Shown: positions 9,472-19,467, counted from the first letter of the stretch. The stretch is DNA of 64,000 nucleotides from JAPWJZ01 sp041287865 (GCA_041287865.1 JBGGMV010000066.1:62001-126000), one strand, 5' to 3'. Notes: generated by a model not told the origin, from the sequence alone. Numbers and translations are program-made.

Positions 9472-10311
9472 ATGAATAAAACGAACACACAAAAAGGCTT
9501 CACACTCGTCGAATTGGCGATCGTGATGACCATCATCGGCCTGCTGATCGGCGGGATTCTGAAAGGGCAGGAACTGATGGAAAACGCCCGCGTGACCTCG
9601 ACCGTCGCGCAGGTTAAATCCTATTCGGCTGCCGTCACCAGTTTCAAGGACATGTACCAGTCTTATCCGGGTGACATGCCCGGCGCAGGCACCCGTCTTG
9701 TGGGCTGCCCCGGCGCGTCCGGCGCGTCCTGCAACCCTGTTACCGGCGCCGGTAACGCGGGTAACAACATCATCGGCCTGACAACCTGGAGCGCGGCCTG
9801 GGGCGCGCCCGGCGTGACCGCGACCACCGGCACCACGGCGGCCACGGCTGTCGACTCGGAAAAATACCTCTTCTGGTCGCACCTGCTGCTTGCCAACCTG
9901 ATCGGCGGCGTGACGGATGAAGGCCTGAACAACGCGATCGCGTTCCAGTTCGGCCGCACGCATCCTGAAGCCAAGATCTCGGGCGGCTTTATCGTCGGAT
10001 ATGGCACGGGCGTGATCGGCCCGGGCTCGCTACAGCCTGCAGGCACCGGCATCTCGGGCACGATCCTCGCCCATGTGGTTGCACCCGCTGCGGCCCTGCC
10101 GATTACCGCAAGTTCGAACCCGCTTGCGCCGCTTCGCGCCGCGCAGATCGACCGCAAGATGGATGACGGCCGCCCCGGCACCGGCTATGTCCAGGCCTTC
10201 GGTCTCGGCACCTCCTGCTTCACGACCGCCACGGCGGGCACGACGCAGTACAGCTACAACGAGACCATCGCCACGAAAGACTGCGGTCTCCTGTACCGCA
10301 TCGAAGGCTAA
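9472..10311 (+). CDS. Major type IV pilin-like protein, copy 3
   Basis: This is the third tandem copy, 279 residues, with leader MNKTNTQKG before FTLVELAIVMTII. It is the most diverged, with about 17 substitutions against copy 1. They include SGASCNP for SGAACDP, WSHLLL for WAHLLL, IVGYGTG for TAGYATG, LAHVV for LAQVV, and GLLYRIEG at the end. The disulfide cysteines are unchanged. It has a longer upstream region of 226 bases after the copy 2 terminator, so it could have its own promoter. A terminator follows the stop. Confidence 0.92.
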   Translation: MNKTNTQKGFTLVELAIVMTIIGLLIGGILKGQELMENARVTSTVAQVKSYSAAVTSFKDMYQSYPGDMPGAGTRLVGCPGASGASCNPVTGAGNAGNNIIGLTTWSAAWGAPGVTATTGTTAATAVDSEKYLFWSHLLLANLIGGVTDEGLNNAIAFQFGRTHPEAKISGGFIVGYGTGVIGPGSLQPAGTGISGTILAHVVAPAAALPITASSNPLAPLRAAQIDRKMDDGRPGTGYVQAFGLGTSCFTTATAGTTQYSYNETIATKDCGLLYRIEG

Positions 10312-10325
10312 GGCGCTGATTTAAC

Positions 10326-10361
10326 AAAAAAGCCCGGGGGGAAACTCCCGGGCTTTTTTTT
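10326..10361 (+). terminator. Intrinsic terminator after pilin copy 3
   Basis: AGCCCGGG/CCCGGGCT stem with a GGGAAACT-type loop, preceded by A6 and followed by T8-T9. It separates the major pilins from the minor pilin genes. Confidence 0.93.
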
Positions 10362-10479
10362 GTAAACCCATGATTTTCAATCAGGAAACGCGATAATTAA
10401 CCCTTCTTTGGGCTTTTTTGTGTAGATTCTAAGGTGGGGCATCAGCCTCGGTGTGCAAAGTGTGCGAGAGTCTTTAGGA

Positions 10480-11832
10480 ATGCGCCAGTCAAAAAACCTT
10501 CAGGGTTTTACCCTGATAGAGTTCGCTATCGTCATCACGATATCCGGCCTGCTGATGGCTGCGGCCATCCAGATCTATTACGTGTACCTGCAATCCTACT
10601 ATTACCGGGCGACGATCGAGAAAATCAACACCATCTCCACCTCGATCTCAAGCTTCACCTCCGTCAATTCCCGGCTTCCTTGCCCTTCCGACCCGACGAT
10701 CCCCCTTGTTCCCGACAAAACGACAGGCGCTGTCCCTACCGATCAAAGCGGCATGGAAAACTGCGCTATTTTCGCGGCGCTCGCCATCAATACCTGCGAT
10801 GCCACGGGCTCCTACTGCAAGATGGATGGCGCGCGGGACACGCTGGCCGACAGTGAAACAGTGAACATGGACCCGATCTATATCGGCGGCCTGCCCTATA
10901 AAACAATCAAGAGCGGACTCGAGCTGGGCTTTATCAGCGGGCCCCTGATGGGTGGATGCTTTTCGGAGGCCGACGGCACGCCAGCGGACTGCGACGCCGA
11001 CAGTGACGGCAACATTGATGCGGGGGTTTACCTGCCCGGTCAGGCCGACTTCGAGCAGGTGAACATGTCGGACGCGCTTGATCCCTGGGGATACCAGTTC
11101 GGCTACGCCGTCACGGAAGCCGTCACCAACAAGGCCACCTACGGCAAAGGCCTTTACGGCGCGATCGCGGTCCAGACCGAGGATGGCGTCTCGCTGCTGT
11201 CACCTCAGGGCAACGCCAACTACGTGGTGATTTCCTTTGGCGACAACCACAAGGGGGCCTTCACCTCTTACGGCAAAAAGCCGATACCCTGCACAGCCGG
11301 CACGACCGACGCGGAAAACTGCGACAACGATTCATTGTTCGTCAGCGGCCTGCGCGTGATGGGCCCGGGTGCGGATTACTATGACGATTACATCCAGTAT
11401 TCGTCGGTCACGATTTCCTCGATCTGGGAATTCGTGGGCACCGGCAGCGACGATATTTTCAACGTCAACGTCGGCAACGTCGGCGTGGGCACAACCGCTG
11501 ACCCGACCGAGAAGCTCGAGGTCAACGGCGGCGTGCGCGTGACGGCGGGCGGCGCGGCGCTTCAGGACAGGCTCTGCGACCAAACGGGCGGCAACTGCTG
11601 GTCGCCTGACCTGCTGGCCCATCCGCAATCGGGCACTTTCAATAACAACAACGCCTGCCCGACAGCGGCGGCAGGCTTCGTGAACGTGATGGTCGGCCTG
11701 CAAAACGGCGCGGTCCAGTGCACGACGGTTCCCATCCCGCTCCCCACCGGCTTTAATGGCCAGACCTGTGCGACGGCAGGGGAATTCGTAACAGGGTTCT
11801 CGTCCTCGGGCCTTATTTGCGGCGTGCCCTGA
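10480..11832 (+). CDS. Large modular minor pilin A
   Basis: This is a prepilin with leader MRQSKNLQG and helix FTLIEFAIVITISGLLMAAAI (Glu at +5). The frame is open upstream to a GTG at 10453, but the ATG at 10480 gives the standard short leader. The central domain shares a pattern with the next two genes: a PCPSD block, then YVVISFGDNHKGAFTSYG and a D-A-E-N-C segment. The C-terminus carries GVGTTADPTEKLEVNGGVRV, the repeat motif of phage tail fibres. Two short Cys-bounded modules follow, ending in CATAGEFVTGFSSSGLIC. It is likely a tip or priming subunit with adhesive function. Confidence 0.82.
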   Translation: MRQSKNLQGFTLIEFAIVITISGLLMAAAIQIYYVYLQSYYYRATIEKINTISTSISSFTSVNSRLPCPSDPTIPLVPDKTTGAVPTDQSGMENCAIFAALAINTCDATGSYCKMDGARDTLADSETVNMDPIYIGGLPYKTIKSGLELGFISGPLMGGCFSEADGTPADCDADSDGNIDAGVYLPGQADFEQVNMSDALDPWGYQFGYAVTEAVTNKATYGKGLYGAIAVQTEDGVSLLSPQGNANYVVISFGDNHKGAFTSYGKKPIPCTAGTTDAENCDNDSLFVSGLRVMGPGADYYDDYIQYSSVTISSIWEFVGTGSDDIFNVNVGNVGVGTTADPTEKLEVNGGVRVTAGGAALQDRLCDQTGGNCWSPDLLAHPQSGTFNNNNACPTAAAGFVNVMVGLQNGAVQCTTVPIPLPTGFNGQTCATAGEFVTGFSSSGLICGVP

Positions 11833-11984
11833 AAAAATGCCTCCGCGGGCAGATTTTCAAGCCTCCCGCCGCGAAGCTGCTGATTATGCTATGTTTTGAG
11901 CGGTTATCGGCTTAATTATTAACGACTTTTTCAACCTTTCCTGTGTAAAATAGATACTGGTGCTGTGTGTGTAGAGGTTCTTGT

Positions 11985-13274
11985 ATGATTCTGGCTGTCC
12001 GAAAAAGCGGAGGCTTTTCGCTTATTGAACTTGCCATCATCGTGACCATTATCGGGTTGCTGATGTCGGCGGGCATGCAGACGTATAGGGTTTATATTAA
12101 CACCAAGGTCGTCAACGACACCGAACAGCGCCGCGACGCCGTCAAGGAAGCAATGGCGCGCCATCTTTTCAACTTCGGCTTCCTCCCTTGCCCCGCCGGA
12201 CCGGCGCTTGCGCCCGACACTGTCAATGCGGGCAAATCACAAATGAACGGCACCGTTGCGCCGGAAGACAGTCGCTGCGAAAACTGGTCGCAGGCTGCCG
12301 GCTATTGCAACCCCGTCAGCGGCATTTGCCGGGTGGACGGCGCGCGCCACAGTGCCTGCAACCCCAATGCGGTGACAGTGAAGGATCCCGTGCTGATCGG
12401 TTCTGTCCCTTACGTCGACCTCGGCATTCCGCTCACCGATACGATCGACGGCTGGGGCAACCGGATGACCTATGCCGTTTCCTATTACCTGACTCAGGCG
12501 GGCACTTATAGCGACCAGTGCGGGGCCGTTAACGTCAAGACCTACAGCCGCTCCACCGGCAACACCAGCCCGATGTGGAGCCCGCTGCTGCCGGAAAACC
12601 AGGATGATTCAGCGCCCACTTACAATACAGGCAATAACATCGCCGGCGGCTTTATGTATGCGATCGTGAGCCACGGCCCCGACGGCCGCGGCGCCTATAC
12701 CTATTACGGACAGCCCGGGCCTGCCTGCGGCACGGGCAGGCTGGACGTGGAAAACTGCAATGGCGACGCCATCTTCGTCAACCGCGGCGATAACGAAACG
12801 GACTCGGCCTATTCGCTTGGCACGGGCAGCGCGCTTGCGCTTACCAAATACTATGATGACGCCTTCGTGCTCATGGATGTCACGAAGGACCGCGACAAAT
12901 GGACCCGCCCCAGCCTGACCTCGATCGAGAACAAGGCGGGCGGCAGGGTCGGCATCGGCGGCGTGCCGGATGCGGCCAACGATTACCGGCTTGACGTCGA
13001 AGGCAACATGAAGCTGATAGACTATCAAGCCGACGATATTTGCAGCAATACGCCCGACGGCGCGGGCTGGACGGGTCCGTTGTGCTTCTCGCAGGACATG
13101 ATCGGCGGGTCCGGGATTACCTGCGGCGACGGAATGATGACCGGCATTGTCAACGGGGTGCAGACTTGCGTGAGCAGGATCAGCACTGTCGGGCTTGTGC
13201 CGGGGACCTGCCCCACCGGGCAGCTGTTAAAAGGATTTACTGCTTTAGGGGGAATCATATGTCAGACTCCATGA
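11985..13274 (+). CDS. Large modular minor pilin B
   Basis: The ATG at 11985, preceded by AGAGG, gives leader MILAVRKSGG and prepilin helix FSLIELAIIVTIIGLLMSAGM. The frame extends to a GTG at 11967 but that start is less likely. The middle shares with minor pilins A and C a PCPAG block, then YAIVSHGPDGRGAYTYYG and D-V-E-N-C. The C-terminal fibre-like motif is RVGIGGVPDAANDYRLDVEG, followed by two Cys modules ending in CPTGQLLKGFTALGGIIC. At 429 residues it is far larger than typical minor pilins. The stop overlaps the next gene by 16 bases, implying translational coupling. Confidence 0.82.
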   Translation: MILAVRKSGGFSLIELAIIVTIIGLLMSAGMQTYRVYINTKVVNDTEQRRDAVKEAMARHLFNFGFLPCPAGPALAPDTVNAGKSQMNGTVAPEDSRCENWSQAAGYCNPVSGICRVDGARHSACNPNAVTVKDPVLIGSVPYVDLGIPLTDTIDGWGNRMTYAVSYYLTQAGTYSDQCGAVNVKTYSRSTGNTSPMWSPLLPENQDDSAPTYNTGNNIAGGFMYAIVSHGPDGRGAYTYYGQPGPACGTGRLDVENCNGDAIFVNRGDNETDSAYSLGTGSALALTKYYDDAFVLMDVTKDRDKWTRPSLTSIENKAGGRVGIGGVPDAANDYRLDVEGNMKLIDYQADDICSNTPDGAGWTGPLCFSQDMIGGSGITCGDGMMTGIVNGVQTCVSRISTVGLVPGTCPTGQLLKGFTALGGIICQTP

Positions 13275-15340
13275 GGGGATCGGCTTCTGCCGCGGGTTTT
13301 TGCCGCCGCGCAGGCTATACGATCATAGAATCCGCCATCGTCATGGCGGTCGTGGGCATCATGATAGGCTCCTTTGCCACGGCCTATAACATCTACCTGA
13401 AAACGCAGCAGGCGCAGAAGACCGACAGCAACGCCAGCATCGTCGTGGGCGCGCTCGACAACTACCTGATCCAGACGGGCTCGTACCCCTGCCCGGCGCG
13501 CTCGAGCGCCGACAGGAACGACCCCGACTACGGCATTGCGACGAACTGCGCCGATACCTCGATCGCGGTCGGCACCTGCTCGACCGGCGCGACAGGCGGC
13601 CTTTGCATCGAGACCAGCAACCGCTTGCCGGCGCTGACCTCGCCGCGCGTCAGGCGCGGCATGGTTCCCTTCCGCACCCTCGGCATCCCCGAGGAAATCG
13701 CCGAAGACGGGTATAAAACCAGGTTCGATTACGTCCTGACCGAGGCGCTGGGCGTGCCGGCCACTTACAACCAGAAAAGCGGCGGCATCGACCTGCAAAA
13801 CCAGCTGGGCGAAAGCATCCAGAAAGCGCCGACGGGCTCAACGGGCGGCGCCATTCACTATCTTGTGATCGGCAAGGGCCCCGACAAGCGGGGCGGCTAC
13901 TCGCGCTTCGGCCAGCAGTTTTCGGCCTGCCCGGTGGGCGACTGGGATGCGGATAACTGCAGCACGTCCGGGCCCGATTATTTTGCCATCTATCGCATGG
14001 CCCCCTACAGCACCTCCGCGGGAGCCGAGCATTTCGACGACTACGTGAAATTCTCCTCCGCCGTTGAAACGCCGCTGTGGAAAATCGCGGATTCCGCCGG
14101 CGCGCACATCAACGACCTGATCGGCGCGGGCCCCCTGCCCACGGACGGCAAGGTCGGTATCGGCACCACGCCGGATGCCGTGCTTTCCCCCACGCTCGAA
14201 GTGGCTGGCAAGCTGCACGTCGAGAACGACACCCATGCCAACGAACTCTGCCCCTCGGGCACGACCGCCGCAGGCTGCTTCCCCGTCGCGCACAACCTTG
14301 CCTGTGATCCGGCGACGCCCTATGTGACGGGCATCAGCAACGGCAACGTGGTCTGCGCGGCAGATATGACGGTCGGCTGCGGCCCCGGCCAGATCGTGGA
14401 CGGCATCCTTCCGTCTGGTGCCGTGCGCTGCAAAACCGTCGTGAACTGCCCTGTGCAGGCCAAGACGGTCTGCAACTGGACCGGCGCGCAGACGACTTAT
14501 TCCGTTCCCTCCGGCTACCAGACCGCTACCTGGCAGACGCCTGTCACTGGCTATAGCTTCCAGCGAACCTTTGTCTGCGGCGCGGGCGGCAACTGGCTGA
14601 CGCAGTCCGACACCGGCCTTTGCGAATGCAACGTGGTTGATGAAACCTATGACGTAACTTGCAACAGCCAGATGTCGGGCAACTGGACGGGCAGCATCAC
14701 CGTCCACCACACCCATACCTGCCCGGATAACATCGATACCGTTACCAACGTGGCTGCGGCCTGCACCTGCACGCCTGACAGCTATAGCTGGACACAGGGC
14801 TGCCCGACCTGGGGCTTCTCCGGCCAGGAAACCTGGCAGCAGGACTGGACCTGCAGCGACGCCACGACGGGCTCCTGGGGACCTGCGACCAAAGTGGGCG
14901 ACACCTGCGCCTGCGTGCCTGACAGCTACACGTCGGACGGCAGCTGCCCGACCGGTTATAGCGGCGCGATCACCTACCAGTATGATTACACCTGTCCTGC
15001 GGCCAGCTGGTCTGTGAACGAACTCTCCAGGTCCTGCACCTGCACGGGCGCTACGGATTACCAGACGATCGGCTGCGTGGCCCCGCTGACCGGTAGCCGC
15101 GACCAGGTGCGTAACTATGACTGTGTTGCCGATGACTGGGGTCCCTGGACCACCTATCAGGACAACTGCGGTTCGGTGGTCTATACCTGGCGCGACGTGT
15201 CGACGCAGACCGGCCCCTACGGCAGCGCCCTGCCGAACTCGAAAGGCAACACCTGCTCTCCGCAGGGCTCCGTCTCTCCCTGCTCTTCTTCGGCAGGTGG
15301 CGGCCAGTACTGGCACTATCCGACTTGCGAGTGCCAGTAA
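13259..15340 (+). CDS. Large modular minor pilin C with cysteine-rich C-terminal repeats
   Basis: The ATG at 13259, with AGGGGGA upstream, overlaps minor pilin B by 16 bases. The prepilin sequence has cleavage after RRAG and the helix YTIIESAIVMAVVGIMIG. The body resembles minor pilins A and B (SYPCPARS, YLVIGKGPDKRGGYSRFG, KVGIGTTPD, TLEVAGKLHV and the two Cys modules). About 280 further residues (from about 415 to the end) form a Cys/Trp/Thr-rich region. C-T-C or C-A-C motifs recur there every 40-50 residues (for example CTCTPDSYSW, CACVPDSYTS, CTCTGATDYQ). This is probably a disulfide-stabilised adhesin tip. The total is 693 residues. Confidence 0.82.
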   Translation: MSDSMRGSASAAGFCRRAGYTIIESAIVMAVVGIMIGSFATAYNIYLKTQQAQKTDSNASIVVGALDNYLIQTGSYPCPARSSADRNDPDYGIATNCADTSIAVGTCSTGATGGLCIETSNRLPALTSPRVRRGMVPFRTLGIPEEIAEDGYKTRFDYVLTEALGVPATYNQKSGGIDLQNQLGESIQKAPTGSTGGAIHYLVIGKGPDKRGGYSRFGQQFSACPVGDWDADNCSTSGPDYFAIYRMAPYSTSAGAEHFDDYVKFSSAVETPLWKIADSAGAHINDLIGAGPLPTDGKVGIGTTPDAVLSPTLEVAGKLHVENDTHANELCPSGTTAAGCFPVAHNLACDPATPYVTGISNGNVVCAADMTVGCGPGQIVDGILPSGAVRCKTVVNCPVQAKTVCNWTGAQTTYSVPSGYQTATWQTPVTGYSFQRTFVCGAGGNWLTQSDTGLCECNVVDETYDVTCNSQMSGNWTGSITVHHTHTCPDNIDTVTNVAAACTCTPDSYSWTQGCPTWGFSGQETWQQDWTCSDATTGSWGPATKVGDTCACVPDSYTSDGSCPTGYSGAITYQYDYTCPAASWSVNELSRSCTCTGATDYQTIGCVAPLTGSRDQVRNYDCVADDWGPWTTYQDNCGSVVYTWRDVSTQTGPYGSALPNSKGNTCSPQGSVSPCSSSAGGGQYWHYPTCECQ

Positions 15341-15344
15341 GAGG

Positions 15345-16478
15345 TTACTGGCTGAACCAGGCTTTGAGTACTTGAGAATAGATTTCGGTGAGCGCGTGCA
15401 TGTCGGAAACGGCCACGCGCTCATCGACTTTATGCATGGTCAGTCCGACGATGCCGAATTCGATGACAGGGCAGTGGCTGCGGATAAAGCGGGCGTCAGA
15501 TGTACCGCCCGTGGTGCTCAGCTCCGCCTCCCGCCCCGTAACGCTTTTAATGGCCTTCTGCAGCAGCTCTGAATAGGCCCCGGGCGGGGTATAGAAGCTC
15601 TCCCCCGATAGCCTGAATTTCAGCTCATAGGGTATGCCAGCGCCATCCAGAGCCTCTTTCAGCAGCTTTTGCAAGCCGGCGCCGGTATGGGCGTCGTTGA
15701 AGCGGATATTGAACTTGGCTTCGGCGCGCGCCGGAATAACGTTATCGGCCGGATTGCCCACATCGACCGTCACGATCTCGAGGTTCGAGGGCTGGAAATG
15801 GGCGGTGCCCTTATCCAGTTCGAGCGCATCCAGCACCGAAAGCAATTTTATGAGTTTCGGCACCGGATTGTCGGCGCGCTGCGGATAGGCAACGTGCCCT
15901 TGCACGCCCGTGACGGTGATATGTCCGTTGAGCGACCCGCGCCGGCCGATCTTCATCATGTCGCCCAGTTTTTCCGACGATGTAGGTTCGCCCACAAGGC
16001 AGAAGTCGATTTTCTCGCCTTTTTCTTTCAGCCAGTCGAGCATCTTCTTCGTGCCGTTGACGCTGGGCCCTTCCTCGTCGCCGGTGATCAATAAACTAAC
16101 CGAGCCTTTGGGATTGGCCTTGATGGCGTCGAGTGCCGCCGTCACGAAGCAGGCGATGGGGCCTTTCATATCGGCCGCGCCGCGTCCGCAGACAAATCCA
16201 TCACGGATCTCGCCGCCGAAGGGATTGAAGCTCCAGCCCTTCTCATCGCCCACCGGCACAACGTCGGTATGCCCTGCGAAGCAGAAATGCGGCGCCCCCG
16301 TGCCCCATCGCGCGTAGAGGTTATCGACGTCGGGCGTATCCTTGTCGGAGAATGTCAGGCGGTGGCATTTGAAGCCATGCGCCGTGAGGAGTTTTTCCAG
16401 CAATTGCAGCGCGCCGCCCTCATGCGGTGTGACGCTCGGGCATTTGATCAGATCCTGCAGCAGCGCGACGCTATCCAT
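15345..16478 (-). CDS. dapE: Succinyl-diaminopimelate desuccinylase
   Basis: This di-zinc M20-family amidohydrolase releases succinate from N-succinyl-LL-diaminopimelate in lysine and peptidoglycan synthesis. Motifs are FAGHTDVVP (first metal ligand), GRGAADMKGPIACF (bridging Asp), TGDEEGPSVNGT (catalytic Glu pair), VGEPTSSEKLGD and VQGHVAYP. A C-terminal TSDARF segment is also present. At 377 residues it is full length. It starts six bases after the dapD stop, so the two form an operon. Its 3' end converges with minor pilin C with only four bases between the stops. Confidence 0.97.
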   Translation of the reverse strand: MDSVALLQDLIKCPSVTPHEGGALQLLEKLLTAHGFKCHRLTFSDKDTPDVDNLYARWGTGAPHFCFAGHTDVVPVGDEKGWSFNPFGGEIRDGFVCGRGAADMKGPIACFVTAALDAIKANPKGSVSLLITGDEEGPSVNGTKKMLDWLKEKGEKIDFCLVGEPTSSEKLGDMMKIGRRGSLNGHITVTGVQGHVAYPQRADNPVPKLIKLLSVLDALELDKGTAHFQPSNLEIVTVDVGNPADNVIPARAEAKFNIRFNDAHTGAGLQKLLKEALDGAGIPYELKFRLSGESFYTPPGAYSELLQKAIKSVTGREAELSTTGGTSDARFIRSHCPVIEFGIVGLTMHKVDERVAVSDMHALTEIYSQVLKAWFSQ

Positions 16479-16484
16479 GGGTCG

Positions 16485-17337
<853 letters not shown>

Positions 17338-17354
<17 letters not shown>

Positions 17355-18000
17355 TGTTCACCAGCCAGTCTTTCAATTTTACAGCTTTTTGATGGGTATG
17401 GGGATGGTTCAAATCTTCGGGCTTCACGTTCAGGCCGTGGAACCAGACGGTCGACATGCCAAGCTCATGCGCGGGGCGCAGGTTGACTTCAAGGTCTTCG
17501 AACATGCAGGCGCGCGTCGGGTCGACGCCGTGTTTCGCAAGGAAAGCGTGATAGGTGGGCGCATGGGGCTTCGGCCAGTATTCCGCATCCTCGATTGCGA
17601 AAATCGCGTCGAAATGCGAAGCGATGCCCAGCTGCGAAACCATGGCGGTGGCGAAATGGCGCGGCGCATTGGTGAAGACGAATTTGCGCCCCGGCAGGTG
17701 GCCCAAGTATTCCTGCGTGATGCCGCAGGCAGGCACGCCGGTGATATCGATATCATGCACGTGTTTCAAAAAGAAATCGGGCTCGATGCCGTGTTCCGTC
17801 ATCATGCCGCGCAGCGTGGTGCCGTAGGTATGGTAGAAATGCTTGCGCCTCTTGTCGGCTTCCTCGCGCGGCAGCTTTAGCGTGTCAGCCACGAAATCGG
17901 TCATGCGCTTGCCCACTTCGACAAACACATGCTCCTCCGCGTCGTAGAGGGTATTGTCGAGGTCGAAGACCCAGGTGTCGATGTGCGAAAGCTTGGTCAT
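17338..18000 (-). CDS. HAD-family pyrimidine 5'-nucleotidase
   Basis: This is a 220-residue HAD hydrolase. Motif I is WVFDLDNTLYDAE with the nucleophile and acid Asp pair, motif II is FVFTNAPRHF, motif III includes YWPKPH, and motif IV is CMFEDLEVNL. This composition matches the SDT1-like pyrimidine 5'-nucleotidases that commonly stand next to dapD in alphaproteobacteria. It overlaps dapD by 17 bases and follows recR by nine, so it belongs to the recR-nucleotidase-dapD-dapE run. Its physiological substrate is not evident from the sequence. Confidence 0.87.
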
Positions 18001-18009
18001 GGGAAGCCG

Positions 18010-18603
18010 TTACACGGCTTTGCGGGATTTGAGCGCGGTCGAGAGCGTCCCGTCGTCAAGATAATCGATCTGCCCGCCGATGGGCACGCCATGCGCCAGC
18101 TGCGTCACCGACACATTGCAATCGGCAAGGCAGTCGGAAATGTAATGCGCCGTCGTCTGGCCGTCGATGGTGGCGTTCAGCGCGATGATGACTTCCTTCA
18201 CCTGCTCCTCGCCCGCGCGGGCCAGCAGGTGCGGGATGGACAGGTCTTCGGGGCCGATACCGTCGAGGGCCGACAGCGTACCGCCCAGCACATGGTAATA
18301 GCCGCGGAACGATCCGGTTTTCTCGATCGCCCACAAATCGGCGATATCCTCGACCACGCAAAGCACGCCCGCATCGCGCGCCGATGACGCGCAAATTGCA
18401 CAGGGCTTCACGGTATCGAGGTTGTGGCACGAGGGGCATTCTTCGATCACGGCGGCCGCCTTGCCCAGCATTTGCGACAGGGGCAGCATCAGCGTCTCGC
18501 GGTTTTTCAGCAGGTGCAGCGCCACGCGCCGCGCCGACCGCGGGCCCAAACCCGGCAGCCTTGCAATAAGTTTTATCAGATGTTCGATTTCGGTCCCGAT
18601 CAT
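18010..18603 (-). CDS. recR: Recombination mediator RecR
   Basis: RecR works with RecF and RecO to load RecA on gapped DNA. The 197-residue protein has the helix-hairpin-helix LPGLGPRSARRVALHLL, the C4 zinc finger CPSCHNLDTVKPCAIC, a Toprim domain (VLCVVEDIADLWAIEKTGSFRGYYHVLGG) and the C-terminal THYISDCL-like segment ending in LAHGVPIGGQIDYLDDGTL. The ATG at 18603 has no ribosome binding site. A TATAAT hexamer ends only six bases before it, so a leaderless transcript is possible. Confidence 0.97.
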   Translation of the reverse strand: MIGTEIEHLIKLIARLPGLGPRSARRVALHLLKNRETLMLPLSQMLGKAAAVIEECPSCHNLDTVKPCAICASSARDAGVLCVVEDIADLWAIEKTGSFRGYYHVLGGTLSALDGIGPEDLSIPHLLARAGEEQVKEVIIALNATIDGQTTAHYISDCLADCNVSVTQLAHGVPIGGQIDYLDDGTLSTALKSRKAV

Positions 18604-18658
18604 GGGCTGATTATAGCTGCGGCGGGCGTCTTTTCCCAGCGATTTATGTCAAGATATG

Positions 18659-19378
18659 TCAACCGCCAAAGGCATCCGAGAAAATGAAATCCTTTTGCGC
18701 GCCCTGCTCCAGCAGGATGGGCAGGGTCGCCTGCACCATTGCGGCGGGGCCGGCCATGTAGATGATATGGCGGCTGAGGTCGGGGAAGTCTTCGGCGACA
18801 GCCGGGCCGATAAAACCCTTGCGCCTGAAATCCTCGCCCTTGCCCGCGATCAGCGGAATATAGGTAAAGTCGGGGTTGCGGTCGTTCATGGTGATGAAGG
18901 TGCTGTCGAGGTAAAGATGGTCTTCGTCCCTCACGCCCCAGTACAGCGTCGCGGGCGCATGGGGGGAATGCTCGAAATGCGCGCCGATGATGGCCTTCAT
19001 GGGCGCGATGCCCACGCCGCCGGCCAGCGCCAGCAGCGGGCGCTTCGAGGGCCGCCAGTAATGCGCGCCGAAGGGGGCCTGCAGCTGTACTTTTGTGCCC
19101 TCATGCCAGTTTTCGAAGATATGGTTGCTGATGCCGCGTCCCGTGCTCTTGATATGGAATTCAAGCTCGTCGTGGTGCGGGGCGGAGGCGATGGAAAATT
19201 CGCGCGGCTCGAACCCCTCGGCCTGCAGCAGCGCGTATTGACCCGCGAGGTAATCAAGACGCTGCCCGCCCGCCAGCGTGATGCCCAGAATGCGCGTATC
19301 GGCCGTGATGGCATCGACCGATGAAACCTCGCCATGGTAAAGGCGGGCGGCGGGGAGGGAAGGGGCGGCGGGTTTCAA
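18659..19378 (-). CDS. NAD(P)H-flavin/ferredoxin reductase-like protein
   Basis: This 239-residue member of the ferredoxin-NADP reductase superfamily has an FAD-binding barrel with EPREFSIASAPHHDELEFHIK (R-x-[FY]-S-[IL]-A flavin motif) and GISNHIF. It also has an NAD-binding domain with LALAGGVGIAPMKAI and a YMAGPAAMVQATLPIL segment typical of Fre and AscD-like reductases. The C-terminus ends in FIFSDAFGG. No fused 2Fe-2S domain is present. Such enzymes pass electrons from NAD(P)H to flavin or to a partner oxygenase; the partner is not evident here. Confidence 0.85.
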   Translation of the reverse strand: MKPAAPSLPAARLYHGEVSSVDAITADTRILGITLAGGQRLDYLAGQYALLQAEGFEPREFSIASAPHHDELEFHIKSTGRGISNHIFENWHEGTKVQLQAPFGAHYWRPSKRPLLALAGGVGIAPMKAIIGAHFEHSPHAPATLYWGVRDEDHLYLDSTFITMNDRNPDFTYIPLIAGKGEDFRRKGFIGPAVAEDFPDLSRHIIYMAGPAAMVQATLPILLEQGAQKDFIFSDAFGG

Positions 19379-19400
19379 AGTGTTCCTTTTCTAAAGGCTT

Positions 19401-19431
19401 CGGGCTCACCCGAAAACTAGGGGTGAGCCCG
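19401..19431 (-). terminator. Hairpin downstream of the LPD7-domain gene
   Basis: There are perfect 11-base arms, CGGGCTCACCC and GGGTGAGCCCG, with a nine-base loop. It lies just after the LPD7 gene on the minus strand. The T tract is weak, so it may be a termination or 3'-end protecting hairpin. Confidence 0.55.
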
Positions 19432-19467
19432 TAAAAGTCAAGTTTTAAACCTGTGGTCCCGTAGCGC

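Larger units (their letters stand above)
7398..10311 (+). repeat. Three tandem repeats of the pilin gene unit
   Basis: Three copies of an 840-base coding unit are nearly identical in DNA and protein, in direct orientation, each closed by a similar G/C-rich terminator. The near identity includes wobble positions over long blocks. This points to recent duplication or continuing gene conversion. Confidence 0.95.

Noticed and set aside
13838..15424. Long minus-strand open frame opposite minor pilin C and the dapE 3' end
   Set aside because: It lies opposite a prepilin gene, is Arg/Ala/Gly-rich with no recognisable domain, and has no ribosome binding site. It is a composition artefact.
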